Assembly: GCA_002400415.1 (NCBI GenBank) | Contig: DGQP01000005.1 | Span: forward strand, 468,266-532,265 | Reading direction: 5' to 3' | Length of the DNA: 64,000 nucleotides | Origin: Chitinophagaceae bacterium UBA4411 | Lineage (GTDB): Bacteria > Bacteroidota > Bacteroidia > Chitinophagales > Chitinophagaceae | Part shown: piece by piece, positions 36,344 to 45,023 of the stretch | Layout: every line of letters begins with the position of its first letter | How positions within the stretch are numbered: the stretch's first letter is position 1 | Program-made: the position numbers and the translations under genes | Notes under the pieces: generated by a model | Seen by the model: the letters and a program-made list of their open reading frames with translations, nothing else | What the model was told of the DNA's origin: nothing | Databases searched by the model: none

Positions 36344-37609
36344 ATGGTAGATATATTACTCGGCCTCCAGTGGGGCGATGAAGGAAAAGGAAAGATTGTT
36401 GACTATTTTGCCAAAGATTATGATGTGATAGCCCGGTTCCAGGGAGGGCCAAACGCAGGCCATACGCTGTATGTGGGCGACAAAAAAATTGTACTGCACC
36501 AGATACCTTCCGGAGTTTTTCATCCGAATACGGTCAACCTGATCGGGAATGGGGTAGTATTGGATCCAATTACGCTTAAAAAAGAATGCGACCTTGTTGC
36601 CTCCTTTGGTATTGACCTGAAGAAAAACCTGTTCATCGCTGAAAGGACGCACCTGATCCTGCCCACACACAGGGCTTTGGATAAGGCAGCTGAATTATCA
36701 AAAGGGGAACAAAAGATCGGCTCCACGCTAAAAGGTATAGGCCCGGCTTATATGGATAAAACGGGCAGAAACGGGCTAAGAGTGGGAGACTTGCTGGATA
36801 AGAATTTTACGACCTCCTATATAAAATTGCGCCTGAAACACCAGCAGCTTCTGGATAACTATGCATTTAATGAAGATATCACTGCCTGGGAAGAAGAGTT
36901 TTTCGAAGCTCTTGAGTTCCTTAAACAGCTAAACATTGTGAACGGTGAGTATTTTATCAACGAACAATTGAAAGCAGGGAAAAAAGTACTGGCTGAAGGC
37001 GCACAGGGAACCATGCTGGATATCGACTTTGGTACTTTCCCCTTTGTCACTTCCTCGAATACGATTTCAGCAGGTGTTTGCAACGGGCTGGGTATTGCCC
37101 CTCAAAAGATCCGGGACGTTATCGGGGTAACAAAAGCTTACTGTACCCGTGTGGGGGGTGGTCCTTTTCCTACGGAACTGGAAAATGCAACAGGAGAAGA
37201 GTTGAGAAAAGTAGGCAATGAATTTGGCGCTACCACCGGCAGGCCCCGTCGCTGTGGCTGGATTGACCTCGTAGCCCTGAATTTTGCCTGTATGATCAAC
37301 GGGGTGACAAAGATCGTCATGACAAAAGCCGATGTACTGGATGCTTTCAACGAGTTACAGGTGTGTACAGATTATAACATGAATGGTAAAATAAGCCGTG
37401 AAATACCTTTCCGGCTGGAAAGGATGAAGGTGGAGCCTGTTTATAAAAGCTTTCCCGGCTGGAATAAACCCAGCAGTGCAGCAAAAACGGAAGCAGAATT
37501 GCCTGATACGATGAAAACCTATGTTGAGTTTATTAACCAATATCTTGGAGTAAAAGTAGACTATATATCCAACGGACCGGGCCGGGATCAGCTGATCCGG
37601 GTATCCTGA
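36344..37609 (+). CDS. purA: Adenylosuccinate synthase
   Basis: Catalyses IMP + aspartate + GTP to adenylosuccinate, the first step from IMP to AMP, in the cytoplasm. The product has 421 residues, the full family length. The N-terminal P-loop LQWGDEGKGK has catalytic Asp12, and GGPNAGHT has His40. The GTP-site loop LAEGAQGTMLDIDFGTFPFVTSS and the C-terminal SNGPGRDQLI are present. It is probably transcribed from its own promoter; the acidic-protein gene follows after 92 bases. Confidence 0.98.
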   Translation: MVDILLGLQWGDEGKGKIVDYFAKDYDVIARFQGGPNAGHTLYVGDKKIVLHQIPSGVFHPNTVNLIGNGVVLDPITLKKECDLVASFGIDLKKNLFIAERTHLILPTHRALDKAAELSKGEQKIGSTLKGIGPAYMDKTGRNGLRVGDLLDKNFTTSYIKLRLKHQQLLDNYAFNEDITAWEEEFFEALEFLKQLNIVNGEYFINEQLKAGKKVLAEGAQGTMLDIDFGTFPFVTSSNTISAGVCNGLGIAPQKIRDVIGVTKAYCTRVGGGPFPTELENATGEELRKVGNEFGATTGRPRRCGWIDLVALNFACMINGVTKIVMTKADVLDAFNELQVCTDYNMNGKISREIPFRLERMKVEPVYKSFPGWNKPSSAAKTEAELPDTMKTYVEFINQYLGVKVDYISNGPGRDQLIRVS

Positions 37610-37701
37610 GCATAGGTTTGTAAAGAATTAAAAATTCTTTTTTAAAAATTTGGCTAATTAAAAACTTCGCTGAAATTTTACAGCAACAACCCTGTTAGAA
37701 T

Positions 37702-38136
37702 ATGGCATCAAAATCCGATAAAGAAAAGAAACCAGCTGGAAAGGCCAGCGCTGCATCTGAAAAAGAAGCAGCAAAGAAAGCATCTCCCAAACCCAAGAAA
37801 AAGGAAGAGGAAGATGATGACGATGATTTTGAAGATGAGGAAGAGGAGGTGAAACCTGCCAGGAAAGCTGGTAAGGCTTCTTCCAAAAAAGAAGAAGATG
37901 ATGATGACGATGAAGATGGAGAAGATGAAGTTGATGATTGGGATAAACCTGAAGAAGAGGAAGAATGGGACCCTGATTTTGAGGAATTTGATCTCCCGAA
38001 ATCCAAAGGCAAGAAAACTGCCGGCCCTGCTGGTAAAAAAACGGCTGATGATGACGATGATTTTAAAATGGATGACGAATTCAAAGACCTCTTTAATGAT
38101 AAAGATGACTTTGATGATGAGGATGATGATTATTGA
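37702..38136 (+). CDS. Acidic, lysine- and aspartate/glutamate-rich disordered protein
   Basis: A 144-residue protein of very low complexity. A lysine/alanine-rich start (about 1-38, with KEKKPAGKASAASEKEAAKK) is followed by blocks of Asp/Glu runs separated by short lysine-rich spacers, and it ends in DDEDDDY. No fold, signal peptide or catalytic motif is visible, and the protein is almost certainly intrinsically disordered. It sits between purA (92 bases upstream) and pabB (24 bases downstream). Bacterial proteins with acidic tails can mimic nucleic acid or bind basic proteins, but nothing here proves this. I do not recognise a family. Codon use is GAT/GAA/AAA-dominated and leaves a long open frame on the other strand, which is not taken as a gene. 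Confidence 0.75.
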   Translation: MASKSDKEKKPAGKASAASEKEAAKKASPKPKKKEEEDDDDDFEDEEEEVKPARKAGKASSKKEEDDDDDEDGEDEVDDWDKPEEEEEWDPDFEEFDLPKSKGKKTAGPAGKKTADDDDDFKMDDEFKDLFNDKDDFDDEDDDY

Positions 38137-38160
38137 TTTCAACCGATCGATCAAATTGCA

Positions 38161-39459
38161 TTGAAACATACCACTCCAACCCGCTGTTCGTTTACGATCA
38201 GTGATTTCAGGGAGATGAAAATGAAGGTGCTGAACTGGACACAACAGTTCAGCACTTTTTGTTTCCTCGATAATCACCAGTATCATATTGCACCTACCAG
38301 TATGGAATGTATGCTGGCTGCTGGTGAGAAAAGAAGTATAAATGCAAATGCTGGTAATGCCCTGCAGCAATTTCAGGATTTTCAGGATGAAAAGAAAGGA
38401 TGGCTGTTTGGACATCTTGGCTACGACCTGAAGAACGAACTGGAAGGAATCCAATCCTTCCACCCGGACAGGGTGGGGTTTCATGATCTTTTTTTCTTCG
38501 AGCCTGAAGTGGTCATCCGGTTGAATGGACAGGAGATGATCATAGAAGCCAATGATCCCGGAAAGATATTTGATACACTTACAGCTATTGAACTGCCGGC
38601 AGGATCCACTCCGCCTGTAGTGACCACTATTCAACAGCGGATCAACAGGGAACAATATATTTCCATCATTAACCAGTTACAGCAGCATATTCTCCGTGGT
38701 GATTGCTACGAAATCAATTTCTGCCAGGAGTTTTTTGCAGAAAATGCAGTTATAGACCCTGCTGAAGTATATAGAAAATTAAGTGAAATTTCCCCCAATC
38801 CCTTTTCTGCTTTATACAGGGTAAAGGACAAATGGTTGATCTGTGCCAGCCCGGAAAGGTTCTTAAAGCGCAATGGAAATAAGATACTTTCACAACCGAT
38901 GAAGGGAACAGCTAAACGCATGCCTGGTAATCAATTGAGTGATGAGCAAAGCAAGAGTGATTTATTGCATAGTGCCAAAGACCGGTCAGAAAATGTGATG
39001 GTGGTGGACCTGGTACGGAATGACCTGGCAAAAATTTGTGAAGAAGGGACAGTAAAAGCAGAGGAGTTATTTGCAGTGCATTCATTTCCCCAGGTGCACC
39101 AGATGATCTCTACCATCAGCGGTGAGTTGCAAAAGGAAACTTCTTTTTCAGAGATTATCAGGGCAACCTTCCCAATGGGTTCAATGACAGGAGCTCCCAA
39201 AAAAAGGGTGATGGAAATTATCGAACGGTATGAACAAACCAAAAGAGGAATTTTCTCCGGGGCTGTGGGTTATATATCACCAGATGATGACTTTGATTTC
39301 AATGTAGTGATCCGGAGCATGATGTATAATGCGGCTTCGGGATATCTTTCTTTTCAAACAGGTTCGGGTATCACTTTTTACAGCGACCCGGAAAATGAAT
39401 GGGAGGAGTGCCTGCTGAAAGCGGAAGCCATCAAAAAAGTCTTAGGTGGCTCCGGATAA
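38161..39459 (+). CDS. pabB: Aminodeoxychorismate synthase component I
   Basis: Forms 4-amino-4-deoxychorismate from chorismate with ammonia supplied by PabA, for folate synthesis. The 432-residue product has the chorismate-binding fold. QPMKGTAKR carries the Lys that acts as the catalytic nucleophile in PabB; anthranilate synthase (TrpE) has Ala there. DLVRNDLAKIC, FPMGSMTGAPKKRVMEII and GIFSGAVGY are family signatures. The start is a TTG at 38161, kept because CSFTISDFREMKMKVLNW looks like the N-terminal segment of homologues; the first ATG is at 38215. It ends with its stop codon directly abutting that of the convergent transglycosylase gene. Confidence 0.9.
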   Translation: MKHTTPTRCSFTISDFREMKMKVLNWTQQFSTFCFLDNHQYHIAPTSMECMLAAGEKRSINANAGNALQQFQDFQDEKKGWLFGHLGYDLKNELEGIQSFHPDRVGFHDLFFFEPEVVIRLNGQEMIIEANDPGKIFDTLTAIELPAGSTPPVVTTIQQRINREQYISIINQLQQHILRGDCYEINFCQEFFAENAVIDPAEVYRKLSEISPNPFSALYRVKDKWLICASPERFLKRNGNKILSQPMKGTAKRMPGNQLSDEQSKSDLLHSAKDRSENVMVVDLVRNDLAKICEEGTVKAEELFAVHSFPQVHQMISTISGELQKETSFSEIIRATFPMGSMTGAPKKRVMEIIERYEQTKRGIFSGAVGYISPDDDFDFNVVIRSMMYNAASGYLSFQTGSGITFYSDPENEWEECLLKAEAIKKVLGGSG

Positions 39460-40500
39460 TCACTGGGCCTGTTTCAGTAAAACCTGTATCGATTCATTCA
39501 ATATTTCGAATTTCTTAGCCAGGAAAATAGTCATTTTATCAGCTGGTAGGCGGAGATCGTATTTACCGTTATTAGCAATATGGTTATTGAAACCAGGGTT
39601 ATACCTGTTGAAATCACCTTCTTTCATTGTGGTATAATTACAAATAACACCGGCATTATACCGGCCGCTGATGGTCATCATTTTTGAGCTGTCCATTTCA
39701 GCTTTACTGATGTTGCTGGTTGTGTTTTGCAGGGCATCTTTAACCTCTTCTTTAGTCAGTGTGGTAATACCGCCTTCTCCTTCCATGATATAATGGGTGG
39801 AAATAAATTTTTTTACATGATTTTTGGATTCATTGGGCAAATGATGTTGTAATACCCAAAAATCTTTGCTTCCGCTGCGGGTGATGGCTTTATTGACATT
39901 GCCGGGGCCTCCGTTATAAGCTGCTATTACCAGGAGCCAGTCGCCATATTTGGCAAAAAGATCTTTTAGTAAACGGGCAGCAACATGAGTGCTTTTATAA
40001 TAATCGGTTCTTTCATCGTAATGGCGGTTTACCGTCATACCATATTGGCGGGCAGTGGCTGGCATCAGTGCCCAGGGACCTACAGCCCCGGCCCAGGAAA
40101 TGACGTTATATTTTAACCCCGATTCAATAACAGCCAGGTATTTCAACTGGTGTGGTAAACCATGCTGTGTCAGTATTTCATCCATCAGGTCGAAATAGGG
40201 TTTACCCCATTCTTTCATTTGCTTTAACCCCTTTGCATTCTTCCGCATATAGTCCTGCACAAAAGTTATAGCCTGTGGGTTTAGTTGTTGCGAACTGATA
40301 TCACTTCCCAGTGTGTTGTCTATAAAAAGATTTTTAAAGCCTTTCTTTAGGTCCCTTAAAGCAGACAGTGTGTCCTTATTGATGACTGTATCCCCGGAAA
40401 CAGTAACCCTGCTTTGCAGCTGTTGAGCAGTTGCTTTTGTGTTATACAGGAGTAAGAACACAAGGGATAATAAAAACGATATTCTCTTCAATAAGGCCAC
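39460..40500 (-). CDS. Lytic murein transglycosylase (MltD-like, SLT domain)
   Basis: A periplasmic peptidoglycan-cleaving enzyme of 346 residues. The signal peptide is MALLKRISFLLSLVFLLLY with cleavage near ATAQ. The SLT domain (about 105-235) has catalytic Glu126 in AVIESGLKYN, then SWAGAVGPWALMPATARQYG and AAYNGGPGNV, all typical of family 1 transglycosylases. No LysM repeats follow, unlike E. coli MltD; the C-terminal 110 residues are not recognised. It is the last of the tatA-gatA-transglycosylase run, 32 bases after gatA. Confidence 0.9.
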   Translation of the reverse strand: MALLKRISFLLSLVFLLLYNTKATAQQLQSRVTVSGDTVINKDTLSALRDLKKGFKNLFIDNTLGSDISSQQLNPQAITFVQDYMRKNAKGLKQMKEWGKPYFDLMDEILTQHGLPHQLKYLAVIESGLKYNVISWAGAVGPWALMPATARQYGMTVNRHYDERTDYYKSTHVAARLLKDLFAKYGDWLLVIAAYNGGPGNVNKAITRSGSKDFWVLQHHLPNESKNHVKKFISTHYIMEGEGGITTLTKEEVKDALQNTTSNISKAEMDSSKMMTISGRYNAGVICNYTTMKEGDFNRYNPGFNNHIANNGKYDLRLPADKMTIFLAKKFEILNESIQVLLKQAQ

Positions 40501-40532
40501 ACGCCAGGGTTTTTATTCTTCGAAACAGCTTT

Positions 40533-41969
40533 TCAGGATTTGTCAGCATCCATTAATTGCGCTGAAACCTGCAATAAAGATAACTCCCGGAAACGGTCGG
40601 CCATCACCTGCAGGCCGAATGGCATACCGTTGCTGTGTTTAAAAAGAGGTAATGAGATAGCGGGAACACCCACAAGATTTGCCATTACTGTGTAGATATC
40701 AGCGAGGTACATAGCTATAGGGTCATCCATTTTTTCGCCGAAACTAAAGGCTGTGGTGGGAGAGGTGGGCATGATAATAAAATCATAATTGTTGAAAACC
40801 GCTTTTGTCTTATCACATAAAAGCTGCCTTACCTTTTGCGCCCGGGTAAAATAGGCATCATAATATCCTGCGCTGAGAACGAATGTGCCGAGCATAATGC
40901 GGCGTTTTACCTCTTTGCCAAAACCTTCTGACCGGGTTAGTTCATAAAACTGTGTAAGTTCAGCTTCTTTATTGGCTGTGCGGTGACCAAATTTTACACC
41001 ATCAAACCTGGATAGATTTGAGGAGGCTTCTGCTGTGGTCAGTACATAATAGGCAGGAACAATATAATCCAGCAGGTCAAACTGTACCGGTTTTACTTCA
41101 TGTCCTTCCCCGGTTAATTTTTCAGCCAAAGCTTTAATAGCAGTGCTGATCTCAGGGTCAAGGCTGGGATGGTTAAGCGCCTCTTCAAAGTAAGCAAAGC
41201 GGAATTTTTTACCTGTAGCAGGCGGAGCAGTATAAGCTTCCATCTTTTTATGAGAAACGGTACTGTCAAATTCGTCTGCCCCGGCAATCACTTCCAGCAC
41301 TAATGCCACATCCGGGATATTATTTCCGAAGATGCCCACCTGGTCAAAGGAAGAAGCATAAGCTATAAGGCCGTACCGGGATATCCTGCCGTAAGTGGGT
41401 TTTAAACCAACAATGCCACAGAAGTCAGCGGGTTGGCGAACAGAGCCGCCTGTATCGCTTCCTAAGGATACCATACAAAGACCTGCCTGTACCGCTACTG
41501 CTGAACCTCCGGACGAACCGCCGGGTACTTTTGTTTCATCTGCTGCATTCAGCACTTTGCCATACACAGAATTTTCATTGGTGGACCCCATCGCAAATTC
41601 ATCGCAATTCAGGTTACCAATGATAATTGCTTCTTCTGCAAGCAAACGTTCAACCACGGTAGCGGAATAGATGGAGGAAAAGCCTTTTAATATACCCGAG
41701 GAGGCGGAAAGCTGGTGATCTTTGTAGGCAATAACATCTTTCAGGCCTGTAATCACCCCGTGCAGTCTGCCTGAAGGTTTGCCGGCAGCCCTTTGTTCAT
41801 CGAGTTGCCTGGCTTTTGCAATGGCTTCATCTGCATATACTTCGATAAATGCATTGAGATGTGTTGTTGACCTGATTTTGCCGAGGTAATACTCAACCAC
41901 CTGCAAGCAGGTTACCTTACCTTCCTGCAATTGGGCATGGTACTGCTCAATAGAAGAATAGTCAAACAA
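40533..41969 (-). CDS. gatA: Glutamyl-tRNA(Gln)/aspartyl-tRNA(Asn) amidotransferase subunit A
   Basis: The glutaminase subunit of GatCAB, which supplies ammonia to make Gln-tRNA(Gln) or Asn-tRNA(Asn). The 478-residue product has the Ser-cisSer-Lys triad of the amidase family: Lys77 (GLKDVI), Ser152 (PGGSSGGSAVAV) and nucleophile Ser176 (SDTGGSVRQP). These match the spacing of characterised GatA. gatB and gatC are not adjacent. It begins 42 bases after tatA and is followed by the transglycosylase gene after 32 bases. Confidence 0.96.
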   Translation of the reverse strand: MFDYSSIEQYHAQLQEGKVTCLQVVEYYLGKIRSTTHLNAFIEVYADEAIAKARQLDEQRAAGKPSGRLHGVITGLKDVIAYKDHQLSASSGILKGFSSIYSATVVERLLAEEAIIIGNLNCDEFAMGSTNENSVYGKVLNAADETKVPGGSSGGSAVAVQAGLCMVSLGSDTGGSVRQPADFCGIVGLKPTYGRISRYGLIAYASSFDQVGIFGNNIPDVALVLEVIAGADEFDSTVSHKKMEAYTAPPATGKKFRFAYFEEALNHPSLDPEISTAIKALAEKLTGEGHEVKPVQFDLLDYIVPAYYVLTTAEASSNLSRFDGVKFGHRTANKEAELTQFYELTRSEGFGKEVKRRIMLGTFVLSAGYYDAYFTRAQKVRQLLCDKTKAVFNNYDFIIMPTSPTTAFSFGEKMDDPIAMYLADIYTVMANLVGVPAISLPLFKHSNGMPFGLQVMADRFRELSLLQVSAQLMDADKS

Positions 41970-42011
41970 AAGCGAAGCCTTTTTGATGTATTGAAAAACT
42001 AAATTGAAGGA

Positions 42012-42218
42012 TTACTGAACGGAATTTTTGACATCGTTAGTGCTTTCTTCAATTTCCTTTTTCACGTTGCTCTTTGCATCATTGAATTCACGAACTCCTT
42101 TACCAAGACCACGCATCAGTTCAGGAATTTTACGGCCTCCGAATAACAGTAAAACGATAACCAGGATGATGATGATCTCGTTGGTGCCCAGCATTCCCAG
42201 TAAATTTGTTTGGATCAT
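42012..42218 (-). CDS. tatA: Sec-independent translocase subunit TatA/E
   Basis: A 68-residue pore subunit of the twin-arginine translocase, which exports folded proteins. A short N-terminal stretch leads to one membrane helix (about residues 13-28, IIIILVIVLLLFGG). The family FG-x-x-K-x-PE motif (FGGRKIPELMRGLGKG) and a charged amphipathic tail follow. tatC is not nearby. It is the first gene of a likely tatA-gatA-transglycosylase transcript. Confidence 0.95.
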   Translation of the reverse strand: MIQTNLLGMLGTNEIIIILVIVLLLFGGRKIPELMRGLGKGVREFNDAKSNVKKEIEESTNDVKNSVQ

Positions 42219-42237
42219 AATTGGATAATTGAGAGGT

Positions 42238-42245
42238 CAAAGATA
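42238..42245 (-). promoter_or_regulatory. -7 element of tatA
   Basis: On the minus strand TATCTTTG matches TAnnTTTG exactly, 19 bases before the tatA start codon. No TTTG is seen at the usual -33 spacing. Confidence 0.4.
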
Positions 42246-42296
42246 ACAAGTACCTGAAAATAACGGAATATTTCGTTGCCAATTACCAGTCATTAA

Positions 42297-42323
42297 CAAA
42301 AAAGCCCCTTTAAAGGGGCTTTT
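42297..42323 (-). terminator. Terminator of rplS
   Basis: AAAAGCCCC-TTTA-GGGGCTTTT reads as a near-perfect palindrome, followed on the minus strand by a T-run. It lies 19 bases after the rplS stop. Its symmetry would let it act on both strands. Confidence 0.88.
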
Positions 42324-42342
42324 GCAAATATATAAAGTACAA

Positions 42343-42717
42343 TTACTTTGCTGTATCAGTTGCAACAACGGCCATACGCTTTTCACGAATCCTGGCGCTT
42401 TTACCGCTGCGTTTACGCTGGTAGAACAATTTAGCACGACGCACATTACCTGTTTTGTTCAATACAATAGATTCAATGTTGGGGGAAAAGAAAGGGAAAA
42501 GCCTTTCCACGCCCACACCATCAGATATCTTACGAACAGTGAAGCAGGCTGTATGGCCAGTACCCTGGCGTTTGATCACATCGCCTTTAAAAGACTGGAT
42601 CCTTTCCTTGTTACCTTCAATAATCTTGTAGTTAACGGTAATATTGTCACCTGCCTTGAATTTCGGGAATTCTTTCTTGCCGGTCAGCTGCTCATGTACG
42701 TATGCGATGGCGTTCAT
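42343..42717 (-). CDS. rplS: 50S ribosomal protein L19
   Basis: A structural protein of the large ribosomal subunit at the 30S-50S interface, 124 residues. The L19 core is clear: FKAGDNITVNYKIIEGNKER, then QSFKGDVIKRQGTG and the basic RRAKLFYQRKRSGKSARIRE near the C-terminus. The start at 42717 (MNAIAYVHEQL) is preferred; a Met at 42741 lies inside the candidate promoter. The usual trmD/rimM neighbours are absent. It has its own promoter and terminator. Confidence 0.97.
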   Translation of the reverse strand: MNAIAYVHEQLTGKKEFPKFKAGDNITVNYKIIEGNKERIQSFKGDVIKRQGTGHTACFTVRKISDGVGVERLFPFFSPNIESIVLNKTGNVRRAKLFYQRKRSGKSARIREKRMAVVATDTAK

Positions 42718-42738
42718 ATCTGTGATTTTTAAGGAGGG

Positions 42739-42746
42739 CAAAGGTA
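42739..42746 (-). promoter_or_regulatory. -7 element of rplS
   Basis: On the minus strand TACCTTTG matches TAnnTTTG exactly and lies 22 bases before the preferred rplS ATG. No -33 TTTG was seen. Confidence 0.45.
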
Positions 42747-42779
42747 AGGGGAAAATTTTGGAATTGGGAATTCGAAGGG

Positions 42780-42830
42780 AAGGAATTTGGAGATCGCCTG
42801 AAAAAAAAACCGGGTTACCTCCAAATCCTT
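42780..42830. repeat. Inverted repeat between rny and rplS
   Basis: AAGGAATTTGGAG pairs with CTCCAAATCCTT (12 bp with one bulged A) around a 26-base loop holding an A-run. It starts 23 bases after the rny stop (minus strand). It could be the rny terminator or a member of a dispersed intergenic repeat. Confidence 0.45.
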
Positions 42831-42852
42831 AATTTCCAATAGCTAAATTTAT

Positions 42853-44427
42853 TTACCTGGCCACATTTACCGCTCTTTTCTCCCGGATAACGGTCACTTT
42901 TATTTGGCCCGGGAAAGTCATCTCCGTCTGTATCTTCTGGGCAATCTCAAATGACAGTTTTTCAGAGTCCTGGTCGGTCACTTTATCGGCTTCCACGATC
43001 ACCCTCAATTCACGACCCGCCTGGATGGCGTAGGCTTTTTCAACGCCTGTGTAGGCCATGGCCAGGTTTTCCAGGTCTTTAATACGCTGGATATACTGTT
43101 GCATGATCTCGCGGCGGGCACCCGGGCGGGCACCACTGATTGCATCGCAAGCCTGGATGATGGGGGAGATGACATATTGCATTTCCATTTCATCATGGTG
43201 AGCTCCGATGGCGTTGACCACAGCAGGATTTTCGTTGTATTTTTCAGCAAGTTTAGCGCCCAGCAATGCGTGGCTCAGTTCGCTTTCTTCATCCGGCACT
43301 TTACCAATATCATGGAGAAGGCCGGCCCTTTTTGCCAATTTTACCTGGGGCTGACTCATGCCTAATTCAGCTGCCATTGTAGCACAAAGATTAGCGGTCT
43401 CCCGGCTATGCATCAGCAGGTTCTGACCATAGGAGGAACGGAAACGCATCCGCCCTACCATCCTTACCAGTTCTTTGTGCAGGCCGTGAATACCCAGCTC
43501 TATCACCGTTCTTTCGCCAATCTCCATTACCTGTTCTTCAATCTGCTTCTTGGTTTTTTCTACTACTTCCTCGATACGGGCCGGGTGGATACGGCCATCG
43601 GTAACCAGTCTTTGTAAACTTAAACGGGCTATTTCACGACGAAGGGGGTCAAATGAGGAAAGGATAATTGCTTCGGGAGTGTCGTCCACGATCAGGTCTA
43701 CGCCCGTGGCTGCTTCAATGGCCCTGATATTTCGGCCTTCACGACCGATTATCTGTCCTTTGATCTCATCACTTTCCAGGTTAAAAACAGTGATGGAGTT
43801 TTCAATAGCCTGTTCTGCAGCTGTCCGCTGTATGGTCTGGATAATAATCTTCCTGGCTTCTTTGTTAGCTTTTTGCTTGGCATCATCAATGATCTCCTGC
43901 TGCAGGCCCAGTGCCTGGGTATGAGCCTCGCTTTTCAGGCTTTCGATCAGTTGTGCACGGGCTTCATCTGCTGAAAGAACAGCGATTTTTTCCAGGCGGC
44001 GGATATGCTCTTCCTGGTGTTTTTCCAGTTCTGTTCTCTTAATATTGACCAATTCAATCTGGCGGTTCAGATTTTCCTTGATGGCTTCATTTTCTTTGAT
44101 CTGCTTTTCAAGGCTGCCTTCTTTCTGGTTAATGCTTTGCTCCTTCTGTTTGATGCGGTTTTCAGCATCATTGATTTTACGGTTACGGTCATTCACTTCC
44201 CTGTCATGGGCAGCTTTCATTTGCACAAATTTCTCTTTTGCCTCCAGTTCTTTTTCTTTCCGGATGGTTTCGGCTCTTAATTCGGCTTCTTTGAGTATGG
44301 TCTGTGATTGGAGCTCAGCTTCTTCTATTTTCTTTTGGGTATTTTTAGAGAAGATGATTTTACCCGCTATGACCCCCACGATAAGGGCCGCTACGCCTGT
44401 TAGTATAGCTATAATGATCGGATCCAT
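42853..44427 (-). CDS. rny: Ribonuclease Y
   Basis: A membrane-anchored endoribonuclease of 524 residues that starts mRNA decay. One N-terminal membrane helix (about 4-24, IIAILTGVAALIVGVIAG) is followed by a long charged coiled coil (about 30-200). A KH RNA-binding domain (about 212-275, IIGREGRNIRAIEAATGVDL) and an HD phosphodiesterase domain (about 335-430, LLHDIGKVPDEE; GAHHDEM) follow. All parts are intact. The order pheT, coiled-coil protein, zapA, rny along the minus strand suggests a conserved neighbourhood. An inverted repeat CATACT-ACAAAA-AGTATG lies about 50 bases upstream (44474-44491). Confidence 0.97.
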   Translation of the reverse strand: MDPIIIAILTGVAALIVGVIAGKIIFSKNTQKKIEEAELQSQTILKEAELRAETIRKEKELEAKEKFVQMKAAHDREVNDRNRKINDAENRIKQKEQSINQKEGSLEKQIKENEAIKENLNRQIELVNIKRTELEKHQEEHIRRLEKIAVLSADEARAQLIESLKSEAHTQALGLQQEIIDDAKQKANKEARKIIIQTIQRTAAEQAIENSITVFNLESDEIKGQIIGREGRNIRAIEAATGVDLIVDDTPEAIILSSFDPLRREIARLSLQRLVTDGRIHPARIEEVVEKTKKQIEEQVMEIGERTVIELGIHGLHKELVRMVGRMRFRSSYGQNLLMHSRETANLCATMAAELGMSQPQVKLAKRAGLLHDIGKVPDEESELSHALLGAKLAEKYNENPAVVNAIGAHHDEMEMQYVISPIIQACDAISGARPGARREIMQQYIQRIKDLENLAMAYTGVEKAYAIQAGRELRVIVEADKVTDQDSEKLSFEIAQKIQTEMTFPGQIKVTVIREKRAVNVAR

Positions 44428-44617
44428 GAATCTGTTTGTTTAGTGGTTGAATACTATGTATTAATAAAAATTTCATACTACAAAAAGTATGTAATCAGCG
44501 AAGATACAAAATGGCCGCTAATGGCTGAAAATTAGCTAAGCGGTTACTGTTTAGCCACGGGTAGAGAAAAACAGCCGGGAATGGGCAGGTATTTACAGCA
44601 AGAGATTGTATAGGGGA

Positions 44618-44911
44618 TTAATTCCCTGCGAGGTGGTTATCCAGTATCTTTTCCAGGCTGTCGAGTTTTTCTTTGATATGGCCCTGCTCCAGGTTATCCT
44701 GGCCTGCTCCCTTTAAGTCGGTTGCCAGCCAGATCAGTACCATGGCAATATAATCCTGCATGTCTTTACCGGCAAACTGTGTTTTATATTCAATAATTTT
44801 GTCATTGATAGTTTTTACTGTTTTTCGAACCAGCTCTTCATCGCTGGGTTGCACTTTTACCCGGTAGGTGCGGTCCGCAATCACCAGGGTTACCGGAATT
44901 AATGTATCCAT
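44618..44911 (-). CDS. zapA: Cell division protein ZapA
   Basis: A 97-residue FtsZ-ring-associated protein. It opens with the ZapA strand-helix pattern (LIPVTLVIADRTYRVKV, then VRKTVKTINDKIIEYK) and ends in a coiled coil (about 65-95, EKLDSLEKILDNH) used for dimers and tetramers. A Met three codons earlier (44920) is an equally possible start. It lies 190 bases upstream of rny, in the same direction. Confidence 0.88.
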   Translation of the reverse strand: MDTLIPVTLVIADRTYRVKVQPSDEELVRKTVKTINDKIIEYKTQFAGKDMQDYIAMVLIWLATDLKGAGQDNLEQGHIKEKLDSLEKILDNHLAGN

Positions 44912-45023
44912 AACTTGCATTTTTAAAATTGGTGTCCTATCTTACGTCTCCCGTAAAAATCTCCTTCTTACGGCTCTGATTAATCCCCTCTCTGAGAACT
45001 GTAAACCAAACAAACTGTAGCTA

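Noticed and set aside
37708..38655. A 315-residue open frame on the minus strand over the acidic-protein gene and the start of pabB
   Set aside because: It mirrors the GAT/GAA-rich codons of the acidic gene, has an unnatural Phe/Ile-rich composition, and overlaps a clear pabB coding region. Its openness is a by-product of the codon bias.
42322..42732. A 136-residue plus-strand frame opposite rplS
   Set aside because: It covers nearly all of the L19 gene on the other strand; L19 is certain and the antisense product has no recognisable feature.
44428..45023. A 6S RNA gene near zapA, as found in proteobacteria
   Set aside because: No long bulged hairpin of the 6S type could be traced in the gaps on either side of zapA.
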